64,000 bases of DNA. It comes from Eutypa lata (taxonomy: Eukaryota > Ascomycota > Sordariomycetes > Xylariales > Diatrypaceae). Shown piece by piece: positions 46,879 through 57,030 of this stretch. The number at the start of each line of letters is the position of its first letter. Position 1 is the stretch's first letter. The position numbers and the translations under genes are program-made. The stretch is taken from assembly GCA_022661535.1 (NCBI GenBank), contig JAKULF010000005.1, positions 4,960,001 to 5,024,000 of the forward strand, read 5' to 3'. The notes beneath the pieces were generated by a model. That model ran no database searches and was not told the origin of the DNA. It worked only from the letters and a program-made list of their open reading frames with translations.

Positions 46879-48897
46879 ATGGATGAAACCGAAAAATTTG
46901 TCAATAGCTATAACGATTGTAGCACATATCCCACAAACCTCGTATATGATCAAAGTCGGCTTAAATCACAAAAATACAAAAAGGAGGTAGACAAACACGA
47001 ACAGTCTCTGTTTACAACCGATCCTGATGACGCGAAGTCCTTCATCGTGGTCCTCATCCGTGATTATGGGGTTGTATCACCAGGTCTAGCTAGCATCATC
47101 CCATCTTCTACGTCCATTGCCCTAATCTGTCTCTAGACGCTCTTACTAGACGAAATATTAAAGATGAGGATAGCCTCCGGCTACTGTTTGGTGGAAAACC
47201 TGGTCCACCGTCTCCGCTGCTTACAACCGAGCTAAAACCTGATCCAAAATGTCGTTTCATGTAAGAATCCCCCTACCTCTTCGTTGTCCTTTACCTAAGA
47301 AAGAGCAGTCTACTAGAAACGCCGTATCCGGGAGCTCGACGCCTAAACCTCACAAGGGCAATGCTCATGCGAATCCTTTCCTACCACCAGGTCCCGTCTT
47401 GTTACCTGAATTTTCTCACGTTTCTTAGTTCGACGACTAGCGCAGCCGATCTAGGCTTTGGGGGATTCCGAGTAGAAAGCAGTTTAGTCAAGCCTAGAGG
47501 AGAACTGAGTAAGCTTGACCGAAGCGGGCGACGTATCCAACTGTGCTACACTCTTGGAACCCTCGAAGACGACCGTCCAATAATAGAAGGGAGCGTAAAC
47601 AGGGGGCATCGTTGGGTCCGACCTCATGCATCGATCCACCATCAGTTTGATCTTGAAAAGGGAACCATGTTATGGATTATAACTGCACCAGTTACGCCAC
47701 AGTCACAGACCAAAAACTCGCGTGACAAGAGCAAGATATGGACAGACGACTTCAAGAAACACATTGAGGAAAGTCACCTCGACAGAAGGTTTCAAACGCC
47801 AGAGTCTTGTTTCGCAATGTCACTGGACATCCACCTGAAACTTGCAGCCTGGTCCATAGGGGATTTCTCGTACTACATGCAAGATACTGATGAACGTGTT
47901 AGGAAACTAGTATGTCTGCACACCCTAAACTCAGGCTGCGATAATGGTATACTAACATCATCTAAGACGGAAAAATACATTGATGTTCAAGCGGAAAAAA
48001 TAGAGGAAGCAGACTTACGATTGCTGTACATCTTGATGGATAGAACAGAGGAATACCGTAGATGTCTTGAAAGTAACCGCAAAGTGCTACAGTCAATTGC
48101 CGAGTTCTATGAAAACCGGTTCCTCAAGGAGGTGGACTGTATTTCTTGGAAGAAGGAGTGTACGGCTGAGATTGATCGTTTCCTGTATGAGCTCAAAGAG
48201 ACAATGTCCGAGATCGAAGGTATAGTGAACCGCACAGCGGCGCTCAAGTCACTAGCAGAACTTAGGGAGAGTGTCGTAAGTACACTGAATTATCGCCTGC
48301 TTGTCGTCACAGCTAATGATAATACATTAGATAACCAAGCTTCTCCAGAACCAGACTAATGATCGTATATACAAACTCACCAAACAAGGGCATGAAGAGG
48401 CTGTGAGTGTGAGCCTCTTCCAGAAGATTGCATTCATCTATCTGCCTATAACTGTGGTATCCGTTAGTACCTTGCAATTTTCTCCTTCGTAGTCTGCCAA
48501 ACTAACCTACCCGTTTTAGGCAGTTTTCAGCACGGATATAATAAAATTCCAGCCAGATCTTGAACCGGGTCAGACCCATTCCTGGTCAGCCATGGCATTC
48601 GTCAGCTGGTTCGTCGTGACGTTAGTCCTGACACTACTGACGCTGTTTGTATCGGAGTTATGGAGAGGCTGGGAAAGTAGGAGATTGCAACGAGTCTTGG
48701 ACTTAACTGAAGCCGATATTGGGGCCGAACTCCAACCAGGCTCTGATAGTTTGGAGGAGTCACAGGATAGTCCTTCTACGGGTAGCCACGATTCATCCCG
48801 GGGTCTAATACGTCGACTTTTGAGGGCTGACCAAGTAACAACAAACCAAGTAACAACAAACCAAGCAGGCGGTTTCATATCAAGGTCATCGCGTTAA
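46879..48897 (+). CDS. CorA-like two-TM membrane protein
   Basis: Five exons: 46879-47083, 47137-47260, 47300-48275, 48355-48462, 48520-48897 (596 aa). The large soluble part carries RRIQLCYTLGTLEDD, HHQFDLEKGTMLWIITAP and a long helical stretch (VQAEKIEEADLRLLYILMDRTEEYRRCLESNRKV, split here only by position), as in fungal CorA-like proteins. Two membrane segments follow: SLFQKIAFIYLPITVVSAVF and AFVSWFVVTLVLTLLTLFV. The GMN motif of true Mg2+ channels, expected after the first segment, is absent (VFSTDIIKF). The exon 2-3 intron is only 39 nt and the first donor (GTCTAG) is weak, so the N-terminal 110 residues are less certain. Such genes are common near HET/NLR-type accessory genes in moulds; the role is unknown. 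Confidence 0.8.
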
Positions 48898-49888
48898 CTA
48901 TCACGTCAATATACCCTATCATAGTTTCCCATCCCCGTGCCTTCCGTTTCCAAGTACAATATTATCAAGCCTAGACAGTCATACAGAGCACGTAGTCTTT
49001 CCTAGGCTTCTGTACATATTTTATAATATACGGATACTATATACCTGCTCGGCCTGGTTATCAGTGTGTTATCAGGCCTGACTCATACAACTACGAATCA
49101 TATTTCCATTATAAGGAATGGTCTTCGAGAAGATCGATGATGCACATGCCAATCAAGCGGGATAAAGACGAAAGCTTGTCTTACCATGTCCTACCGAGTC
49201 ACGGCCTTGGTCAAGGGCAGAAAGGTAAAGAAGAATGTGAATTATATTAAATAAAGGGTTTAACTATAAGTACCTCAAAGACAGCCAACCAAGATACCTA
49301 GTTATATATGCTGATTCATAGTGAGCTTCCGCCACTGGATTTATTTGGAGTCTACTTAACAGCTAGTTGTGCCACCTTTGCGCTTGATTTAATCTGAAGT
49401 AGATAACACAAACATATCTATAAAAAAAGTTGTATGTAATGACGAATGTACATGTTATGTTATGCCATCATTCCTTGTGATGTTGGGCCTTGAAATCACT
49501 TGTCACACAACATTCTTTGCCTATCATGTTGTAGGACTATGTGTTACATGATGGAGAACTAATGCCTCTTCTCGGCATGGCCAATGTAGACTTTTTCCTA
49601 CAAATACCCTGCCTGGGACCACTTTGATATTTCAGGAGCTCACACATCACACATCAACAGATATCCAATTTTCACCCTGTATACGTCAATAGCCCCTAGC
49701 ACGCAAACTCATTTGTCTTTGATTATACACCCAATTTATTGACAAGTCATTAAGCACTTCTTCATTATATTAGAAGTATTCACCCTAGTGTACGAATCGC
49801 TAGCTTCCCGAAGCCATCCTGCACACACATCATTGTCGATATCGAGACTTGTACGAAGCATACATCATCATACGAAATCTCCTAAAAC
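48898..49888. other. intergenic region
   Basis: About 1 kb, AT-rich, between the CorA-like gene and small gene B. No gene seen. It should include the promoter of small gene B. Confidence 0.55.
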
Positions 49889-50315
49889 ATGTTCTTGGAG
49901 TCTATTGACAGCTCGTATATAAAGTGGGAAGACTTGGAGAAGCTTCTGGTCCAATGGTTTCCAGGTTACAAATTCTCAGATGAAGTGAGGAGATACTAAG
50001 ACCGTCTCAATAGGAAGCAGGTTTGCTAATCGTATGTGCTTAGGGCATAAGCGAAAACTATGTCGTACGCCTGCCGGCTAATTTCACCTCGGTGAGTATT
50101 GATCCCGTCCGAATTGAGAATGTTTTAGAAAATTATGTGCACACAAGACCTATTATGATATCTACTTTTTACCTAAAACTTCCCTCCCCATATTCTGTTT
50201 TAATTTTAAGTATAAGATAGACTGCTAACTAGCATAGGAACAACGGTATGCGATCGGGCAATTAAGGTACCGTAGTATGCCAGTGCCCCGGCGCGAGCTG
50301 ACCCCCGAAACTTAG
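49889..50315 (+). CDS. small protein B (73 aa), paralogue of the gene at 46097
   Basis: Three exons, 49889-49984, 50044-50091 and 50238-50315, all introns in phase 0 (donors GTGAGG and GTGAGT, acceptors CTTAG and CATAG). It begins MFLESIDSSYIKWEDLEKL, continues WFPGYKF, ENYVVRLP, and ends AIGQLRYRSMPVPRRELTPET. It matches small protein A in exon structure and motifs but is clearly diverged. It stands before a decayed CorA-like remnant, so the gene order of the first cassette is repeated. No known domain; soluble by composition. Function unknown. Confidence 0.72.
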
Positions 50316-50649
50316 ATGTCAAGGGTTGTCAGGCTTGGTTCGTAGCAACTGAACTAGGCAAGAGATTCTACGCACGTACCTATGTCTTGAGGTTCTTAAG
50401 GCATCTTATTGTACCGAGATGGCAAATCCATGTATTCTACATACACATCTCTCGATGTTATGTACACTTTTACTGGGGCATTCAGCTCCATAGGGGAACA
50501 TGCTTGACGGGTGCTGCATAGTAGAGAATCTTCTAGAATCGAGATAATCATTACACTACTACTTTACTCTGTATGAACCCGTACTATTTATCGTGCGTCG
50601 TAATTTCTGGGGCAACTATTCTATACTCACTAAACCAATCAAAGCTAGA

Positions 50650-50905
50650 GAAATATGTCTGAGGTATATCATGACTGACACAACTTGAACGATTTCGTGG
50701 TGGTACATAACATTAGACACGTAGCCACATTTTCTCAACCTTGTGTCTAGATATTAATACTTCAACTCCCTTCTCTTTCCTACTAAAAGAAGCATCGGAA
50801 TAGGAACAACCTCTGAGAACATTATGACCAAAGGCTGAACCAATATCTCTGCTGTTGGCGGAACTGAAGCCTGATCCAGGTGCGATTTTACGTTGAAGGG
50901 ATGTA
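50650..50905 (+). pseudogene. relic of a second CorA-like gene
   Basis: Downstream of small gene B, the plus strand at about 50834-50895 encodes a segment reading SLLLAELKPDP, matching PLLTTELKPDP in exon 2 of the intact CorA-like gene (10 of about 13 codons agree around this core). A weaker match to its exon 1 start occurs near 50660-50720 (EKYV against EKFV, then disrupted by stops and a shift). The rest of the gene, including both membrane segments, is not found. This is best read as a decayed, truncated copy from a tandem duplication. Confidence 0.45.
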
Positions 50906-51588
50906 CATATATATATAATCATAACTCATGATTAACGTAGAGAATCCCAACCCTTTAGAATTACATGGATAGATCTTGCTATTATAAAAACTTGGATAGT
51001 GTTAAAACATAATATATATATACACCCTTAATATTTACGTTCACACTAGCTGGGCTTAAATCTGAGATGACGATGAGATCATGAGTGCTAAAGCCACTGT
51101 TTGTGTCTTAGGATGGAAACCTAACTATGGTTCTCAGTGACTGTTTACTGTAGATACCCAAAAAGTTCATCTCTTTTAAAATAAAATAAAATGTTGTGAC
51201 TATATAATGATCACATTGCCGAACCATCCGAGTCGCTGCTCCGACGGGGGGTATAGGTTCATAGATCATGATAAATAAGAGACTTTCCAGTTTCGGGCTC
51301 AGGCTCAGCCTTTCGTAACTCCTTCAAACTCCTCCATAATTTGCCCTTTCTAGATATCCATCGCATAACCAATGTCGTCAATCGGAACATGTTCTTGTCA
51401 TCTAAATAAAACCCCCTGTCTTTCTTTATACCTAGGACCCCCCACCCAAAAAAAAAAGAAAAAAACCAGGATCCCAAGAAAAAAGTCTAAATCCCGAAAA
51501 CCAACCCGTCTCTTAAAGAATCGAAGTAGAAGTAGAAGTTGACGTCATAACATTTCAACGTCAAACCAACTAGCTAGCCAGCCACCCT
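50906..51588. other. intergenic region
   Basis: AT-rich, with a run of A near 51450-51465 and AAGTAGAAGT-type repeats near 51524-51540. No gene seen; it includes the 3' flank of the following minus-strand gene. Confidence 0.55.
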
Positions 51589-54210
51589 TTAGCTCAAAAG
51601 AACAGCGCCATCACTCCTGGAAGGGGAATCCATCTTATCCTTGCCCTTCTCCAGGCGCCGCTTCGTCGACAGCTTGTCCATCACGCGGCGGAGGTCGCCG
51701 CCGCTCGAGGCCAGCAGCGCGGAGCACTCGTAGCAGATGCGGACGTTGCACCACGAGCACACCTTGCGCCACTCCTTGTCCTCGACGCCGCAGCTCTGGC
51801 ACGCCAGCGCGTAGTGCGTGTTCCGCGTCGGCACCATCGTCTCGTGGTTCGTCCAGCAGTTGTAGTTCTCCTTGCTCGGGGGCCGCGACGGCCACACGCG
51901 GTCCGGACCCGTGGAAGCAGAAGTCGAGGCGGTGGTGGTGGCGGTGGTAGAAGAAGAAGAAGAGGCCTGGTGGAGCTGCTCGAGGCGTTCGCGCGGGAAT
52001 CGTAGGAGTGCCTCGTTGATCTCCTTGCTTAGCACCGGGTCTTCCTGGTCTCCCCTTCCCACGCCCCTAGGCACCGTCTCGTTCATCGTCTCGGTGGAAC
52101 TCCGGGGCACTTCGTTGATCTGGCTGAGCGGTCGACTGTCGTGGGATACCATCATCGGTCTGGCTCTTAAACCCTTGCCTAGAGAGCCTGCGAGCGAGGG
52201 AGAGTCTCTGCCTAGTACGTCGGAGCTGTTGAGGTTCGTCACCAGGTCGAACAGGTCCGAGCCTTGGAGAAAAGACGATGTGTCGTTGGTAGCAGCAGCA
52301 GCAGCTGGAGAAGGCGTGGCAGATGACTGGACAACGATGGTAGGCTCCACCTGCACGGTGCTCCCAGGGTCGCGGGATGGTGGGGCGCCCGTCGTCGGCG
52401 AGACTCGCTTGCCGGTAGAATTCTGCTTCCCGTAGGTGTAATTCGAGGACATAGTAGAAAAGCTCAAGTCATGCTGGCTGCGAGCGGGCCGGACGCCGGC
52501 TGCTCGGTTCGAAGGGTCACCCTGGGCAAGAGGCTCGGCGAACGGCCGTCTCAGCCCTGTCGCTGCGCGGCTGCTTGCCGAGTCGGACTTCAGATGTGTA
52601 TTTGGTTGGCTTCTTCCTGCCCCTGCTGCAAGTTGTGCGGCAGGAGGCCTTTCGGACCCCCTTGGGGGCTCGTCCGGTGAAGGCAGGGATGTTGGAGTCG
52701 GAGCTGGGGACCTGACTGTCTGAGTGACGGGACTTTGCACGTTGGATGGCGACTGCGCTGGAGTTGGGAGGCCTTTCCTCGTGATCGAATGGGGTGTTCG
52801 AGGGAGAAATTTATGCTCGGTGGGCTGGTCCCTGGGAGTATCCACGGCTGGGCTCCTGGCGGGTTGAGCGTCTATCCTAGGTGAGGCGGGCAAGCCCTTC
52901 GATGTTTTCTGCTGTAATTCGGGCCTCGGCGAGACTCGGAGGAAATCCTTCGGGGCGTCATTGGATGGCTCTGCAGCCGGCGTGAGTTCTTTTCGTTTGC
53001 CCGAATCTTTAGCCTTCGTCTTGTCGTCTTCCGGAGTGGCTTGTTGGCGCGGCCGAATATTCCTCCCCGGAAGCGAACCAAGCCTAGGAGGCAGTGTGGA
53101 GACTTTGCTCTCGTTGCCATTCTGAGGTACTGAAGTTGAAGATGGTTCTGCAGCACCGGCAGTGAAATTATTAGGTGCGGTTAAACCTGTTTCTATTGGT
53201 CTGCTTTGAGCAAGAGACACATTTGCGTCGTAGCCATCATTGAAAGTTTGTGGCTGTGGCGGCAGCGGTTTCTGTGGAGGCTGTGGTAATGCAGCGATCA
53301 TGTCGTGAGACGAAGCTAACCTAAGCCGGGATTCACTCCCCAAAGGTAGACCCGAAGGCTCGGCCCGGGTAATGTTATTTGGTGGTTCCTGTTTTTGAGT
53401 TGAAGTGTCTCCCGGCACATCCGAGGCTGTTGCAGCCGTCGAGCCATGCGAGACGGCCAGTTTAAGTTCGGGTACTGCTATACCCACATCTGATTTGGAA
53501 CCAGCCCTTCTACGCCATATTTCCTGTTTCGGAGAATCATTCGACAACGAAATAGGCGATGATGTCGAGACAGCAGCGGTCTGGGGTATCTCGAGCGGCC
53601 GCATACTTCGGGGTGTGCCTGGTTGAGTCGTAACGTTTAAGGACGGCGTGGATGGTGGCATTGGGAAGTGTAACTCATCATCCTTACTGGATGGTGAATC
53701 ATCTCCATATGGGTTACTCGAATATGCCATCAAGATCCTCGTTAAATCCTTTGCATCCTCCACTTCTCCGCGCTCCCTTGCATGCGACGGGTCGCTATCT
53801 TTTGTAAGAACGGTTTCCTGCGACGATCTATGCACGGAATCGCTCGAGCCGTTTGAATAGGCCGACAGTAAGCTCGAGATAGAAGACACGCGCTTCATTT
53901 TGTTCGACTTTGGAGCCGCCTGGCCCACCGGCCGCCTCGGAATCATGTTCTTAGGACTTTGGATCTGAGAAGCGTCTGCCTTCGGGGGTAGAGCGGGCAA
54001 AGGAGAATCAAAGCGTTCCGTTTTCACACTACGACTAGTGCTCGTGGCTGTCGTAACACTCTCCTTCCTCGGTGGAAATGGAAACGGCGGGAGTCCTTGA
54101 GGGGCGGAGGATGAACCATCATCCAAGCCCGGAGGAGGGGCAGGCAGGGCTTTTGAGAACCGCGACCGGCCCGTCTTAGGGGCCTGAAGGGTCGAAGTTG
54201 GATCCATCAT
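51589..54210 (-). CDS. large disordered protein with a C-terminal six-cysteine motif
   Basis: Single exon of 873 aa (ATG at 54210; a second ATG follows directly). Most of it is Ser/Pro/Thr/Gln-rich and disordered, with polyproline-type stretches (ALPAPPPG, PLPPQPQ) that could bind SH3 or WW domains. The C-terminal 110 residues are ordered: RFPRERLEQLHQ, then ACQSCG...VCSWCNVRICYEC, i.e. CX2C-X10-CX2C-X4-CX2C, likely one or two zinc sites, and a basic tail (STKRRLEKGKDK). I do not recognise a named family. A signalling or scaffold role would be a guess. Confidence 0.8.
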   Translation of the reverse strand: MMDPTSTLQAPKTGRSRFSKALPAPPPGLDDGSSSAPQGLPPFPFPPRKESVTTATSTSRSVKTERFDSPLPALPPKADASQIQSPKNMIPRRPVGQAAPKSNKMKRVSSISSLLSAYSNGSSDSVHRSSQETVLTKDSDPSHARERGEVEDAKDLTRILMAYSSNPYGDDSPSSKDDELHFPMPPSTPSLNVTTQPGTPRSMRPLEIPQTAAVSTSSPISLSNDSPKQEIWRRRAGSKSDVGIAVPELKLAVSHGSTAATASDVPGDTSTQKQEPPNNITRAEPSGLPLGSESRLRLASSHDMIAALPQPPQKPLPPQPQTFNDGYDANVSLAQSRPIETGLTAPNNFTAGAAEPSSTSVPQNGNESKVSTLPPRLGSLPGRNIRPRQQATPEDDKTKAKDSGKRKELTPAAEPSNDAPKDFLRVSPRPELQQKTSKGLPASPRIDAQPARSPAVDTPRDQPTEHKFLPRTPHSITRKGLPTPAQSPSNVQSPVTQTVRSPAPTPTSLPSPDEPPRGSERPPAAQLAAGAGRSQPNTHLKSDSASSRAATGLRRPFAEPLAQGDPSNRAAGVRPARSQHDLSFSTMSSNYTYGKQNSTGKRVSPTTGAPPSRDPGSTVQVEPTIVVQSSATPSPAAAAATNDTSSFLQGSDLFDLVTNLNSSDVLGRDSPSLAGSLGKGLRARPMMVSHDSRPLSQINEVPRSSTETMNETVPRGVGRGDQEDPVLSKEINEALLRFPRERLEQLHQASSSSSTTATTTASTSASTGPDRVWPSRPPSKENYNCWTNHETMVPTRNTHYALACQSCGVEDKEWRKVCSWCNVRICYECSALLASSGGDLRRVMDKLSTKRRLEKGKDKMDSPSRSDGAVLLS

Positions 54211-57030
54211 GAATCCTCTTTTTATCGGGTGAAAGGGGTCAAACTAGGGGACCACAGCAGAGTCGTTGTCATACTCTATTAACATTTAAGGTTGACGTAT
54301 TCGTGCTCCAGGACGGTTTCGTCTGATGGTGAAGAGCGAGAAATTACCTTACTAGGCCCGCAATGGTCGCAGATATATTCCGATGATGGGTGATGTCGAT
54401 ACCCGAACCCTGCAATGGGATCCCTCCTACATATGTAGACTAGGAATGCCACCTAGCCAACTAATGAATGTGCTAACGCAGGTACCACGGCGGGTCAGGA
54501 TTCTGCTGCGACACCGAATCGCCAAGTGACGATTTGATTTGTTTAGGCTTGACGGATCACTGAACCAATTTATTCTTCTGCAGGGCCAAGAGAACACCAA
54601 CACAGCAGGACACTTGCACTCGTAGGGCAATGTAGTTACAGTTTTGCGCCATAAGACATGCTAATATCACCTGCATGAGAAAAAGTCGCGTAGGTACTAA
54701 CTACTACTCCGTCGGGTTTTCATATTACGTGGATTCCGAAGTCTATCTCAGAGGGGCAACTCGGCCTGAACCCCTGGAATGTTACTTGTGTTGGTGAAAC
54801 GACTATGTACAAACCACTCAACTAAAAAGCGATGATACTTTCTTTATAATCAGTGGATTTTTGAGTCGCATCAGGTATTGATAGAAATGAATAGACTGTA
54901 TCAAAAATGAGGGGTGGAAATATGCGATCAACAAGAGATAATAAGGTGACATCACCTCCAAATATATTTTTCAGATGACGGGCAGTTTTAGTTATAGCCA
55001 GAGAACAGATGATCATGTACCAAAACGTGATCGGAATCAAAAAGCTAATTACTCTATTTACTAGGGATTGTCTCAGATTTGCGCAACAGCGTATTTATTA
55101 TTTTCCTGTGCCTGTTATGTATCTCACTGAGGCTGTGCGTCGCGCGCAAGACATTCTTTTTCCTTCTAAGCCACGCGACGCGATGGATGCCCCCCTGTCT
55201 TTCTCATGCAACGTACGGCAAGCGGCACGAACTAGAGGACCGCTTGGTAAGATTTATTAGACCGGGTTTTACGGAGACTTGCAGCAACAGCTACGGTCTA
55301 TTCAATTGTATGTATGTAGGTTGCACCATACGTTCTCTACCGCACGCCGGGTAGTCCGGGTGTCCGGGTTGTTGGTTTCGTTAGATTTCGCTGTGAAGGG
55401 AGAAAAGAGAGAAGAAAAAAAGAAGCCTGAAGCAGATCTCCGGAAGAATTAACAGGAATAGATTTCGCTAAGACTAAATCATCTGAGCTAGGGGGTTGAT
55501 CTGATAATCTGGAGACCTATCAGATGCGCCGTAGCTCCCACGATATGATACTAGGGTTTTCAGGGCATCTCCTCTTCGCCCACCAACTTTCCAAAAAAGT
55601 CCTTGTCCGGATTGACCCTGTTATGACGAAACCCCACGATACACTGCCCACAAATCTGAAAAATCGGGCCGTTCATCCCCCATACACGGGAGAGAATAGC
55701 GCATCGCCGAAACATGCATTAATAACTGACAAGCCAAGCATAGACATGGCCTTGGTTTTTCCCGACGGAACGGAAGGCAAAAACCTAGGTAGGCTGGTAT
55801 ATGATTACAGATATAAAGCTGTGCTCTATGTCAATTTAGCAAGTATAAAATGACTGGCTCGGAGACTTCCATCCTTTAATCGTTCTGTTCCACGATACTC
55901 CTACAATTCGCGGGACGGCATGAACGACGAAGGAATGGAGGTCTATTTAAGGAAGATACACAGCATGAGCAAACCTAGCACGGCATTTTATTGATTACCT
56001 GTACCACTAATGAACTATACGGACTGGATTGCCGTCCGTAACACAATTCGTACGAGAAGAGTTACCTTTAAACTCCTTATAAGTATATTTATAAGATTGC
56101 TTGCAATAAACCGAGACAAAGCAGCAATAGGACATACATGAGCACAAATATCCGGCTAACTACATAGATATCTACGGAGGTACACCTTGAGTCGAATATG
56201 GCTCTCACAACATGTAAGTCATTGATGACTCTGTATTGGAATCTTCATTAAGCAGCCGGACCGCAGTTATGGAGGCTGAACACAATCCCCCCTGCTAGCT
56301 ATCCCAACCAGCCCCTCTACTTCGCTCCCTAATTACCTCTTTGTCAGCATGTTGTGGTCCTCAGTATCAATGCACGAAGTTACTACTTTTATCTCTACTT
56401 CTCTAGTAGGCATACCAGCGGTATTCGACATTGCGCCTGTGCATCCGCTCAAGTAGTCGTACCTCATGCGATTGGAGAATAGCATGTGATTTCCTAAAAA
56501 GAGGGCGAATCATTTGATACCTAAGGACAGGCCTCTATACATAGCAAAGCCCCTTGATGATACTCCTATCTCATGACCTAACCCTTTTACTCTCTTTATG
56601 CTAAGTTCCCGCCTTTCACAGCTCACGAGAGTCATGTCTACGGCATGCTTGGACCAATTTGGTGTCACCCGCGCCGCCGCCGAGGGTCCGTCATTGTAAG
56701 CCAACAACACCAGGCGGTCGCATCTCGTCGTTGTAAGATAGTTGGGCCTGCCCTCGGTGCGCAGAGTGCTATCTACGGAGTGCTGCCTGTATAGCCGGTA
56801 TCTCAAATATGTCCGAAGGTGCGCCTTCGGGCTTGGAGGGGGAGGTAGCACCAGAGCATGTGTCTTAGATCTAAGGTAGAAGATGATGGATTTTCTGAAA
56901 GCTGGCGTACGTATTCTATTGACCCCAAACCCCTTTACATAGAATGGTCCGAAACCTGAAGATACTGAGTAGGACTCGACCACCAAACTGCAGTTTCACT
57001 TTCTATAGCCTTCCCAAATGGCAGCAAATC
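54211..57030. other. gene-poor intergenic region
   Basis: 2.8 kb. The part beside 54210 should be the promoter of the 873-aa gene. Frames at 55524-55853 (109 codons, ATG) and 56510-56986 (158 codons, no ATG start) show no domain, repeat or splice support and were not called. No mobile-element ends seen. Confidence 0.5.

Noticed and set aside
56510..56986. 158-codon minus-strand frame
   Set aside because: No ATG near its start and mixed composition; not supported as a gene.
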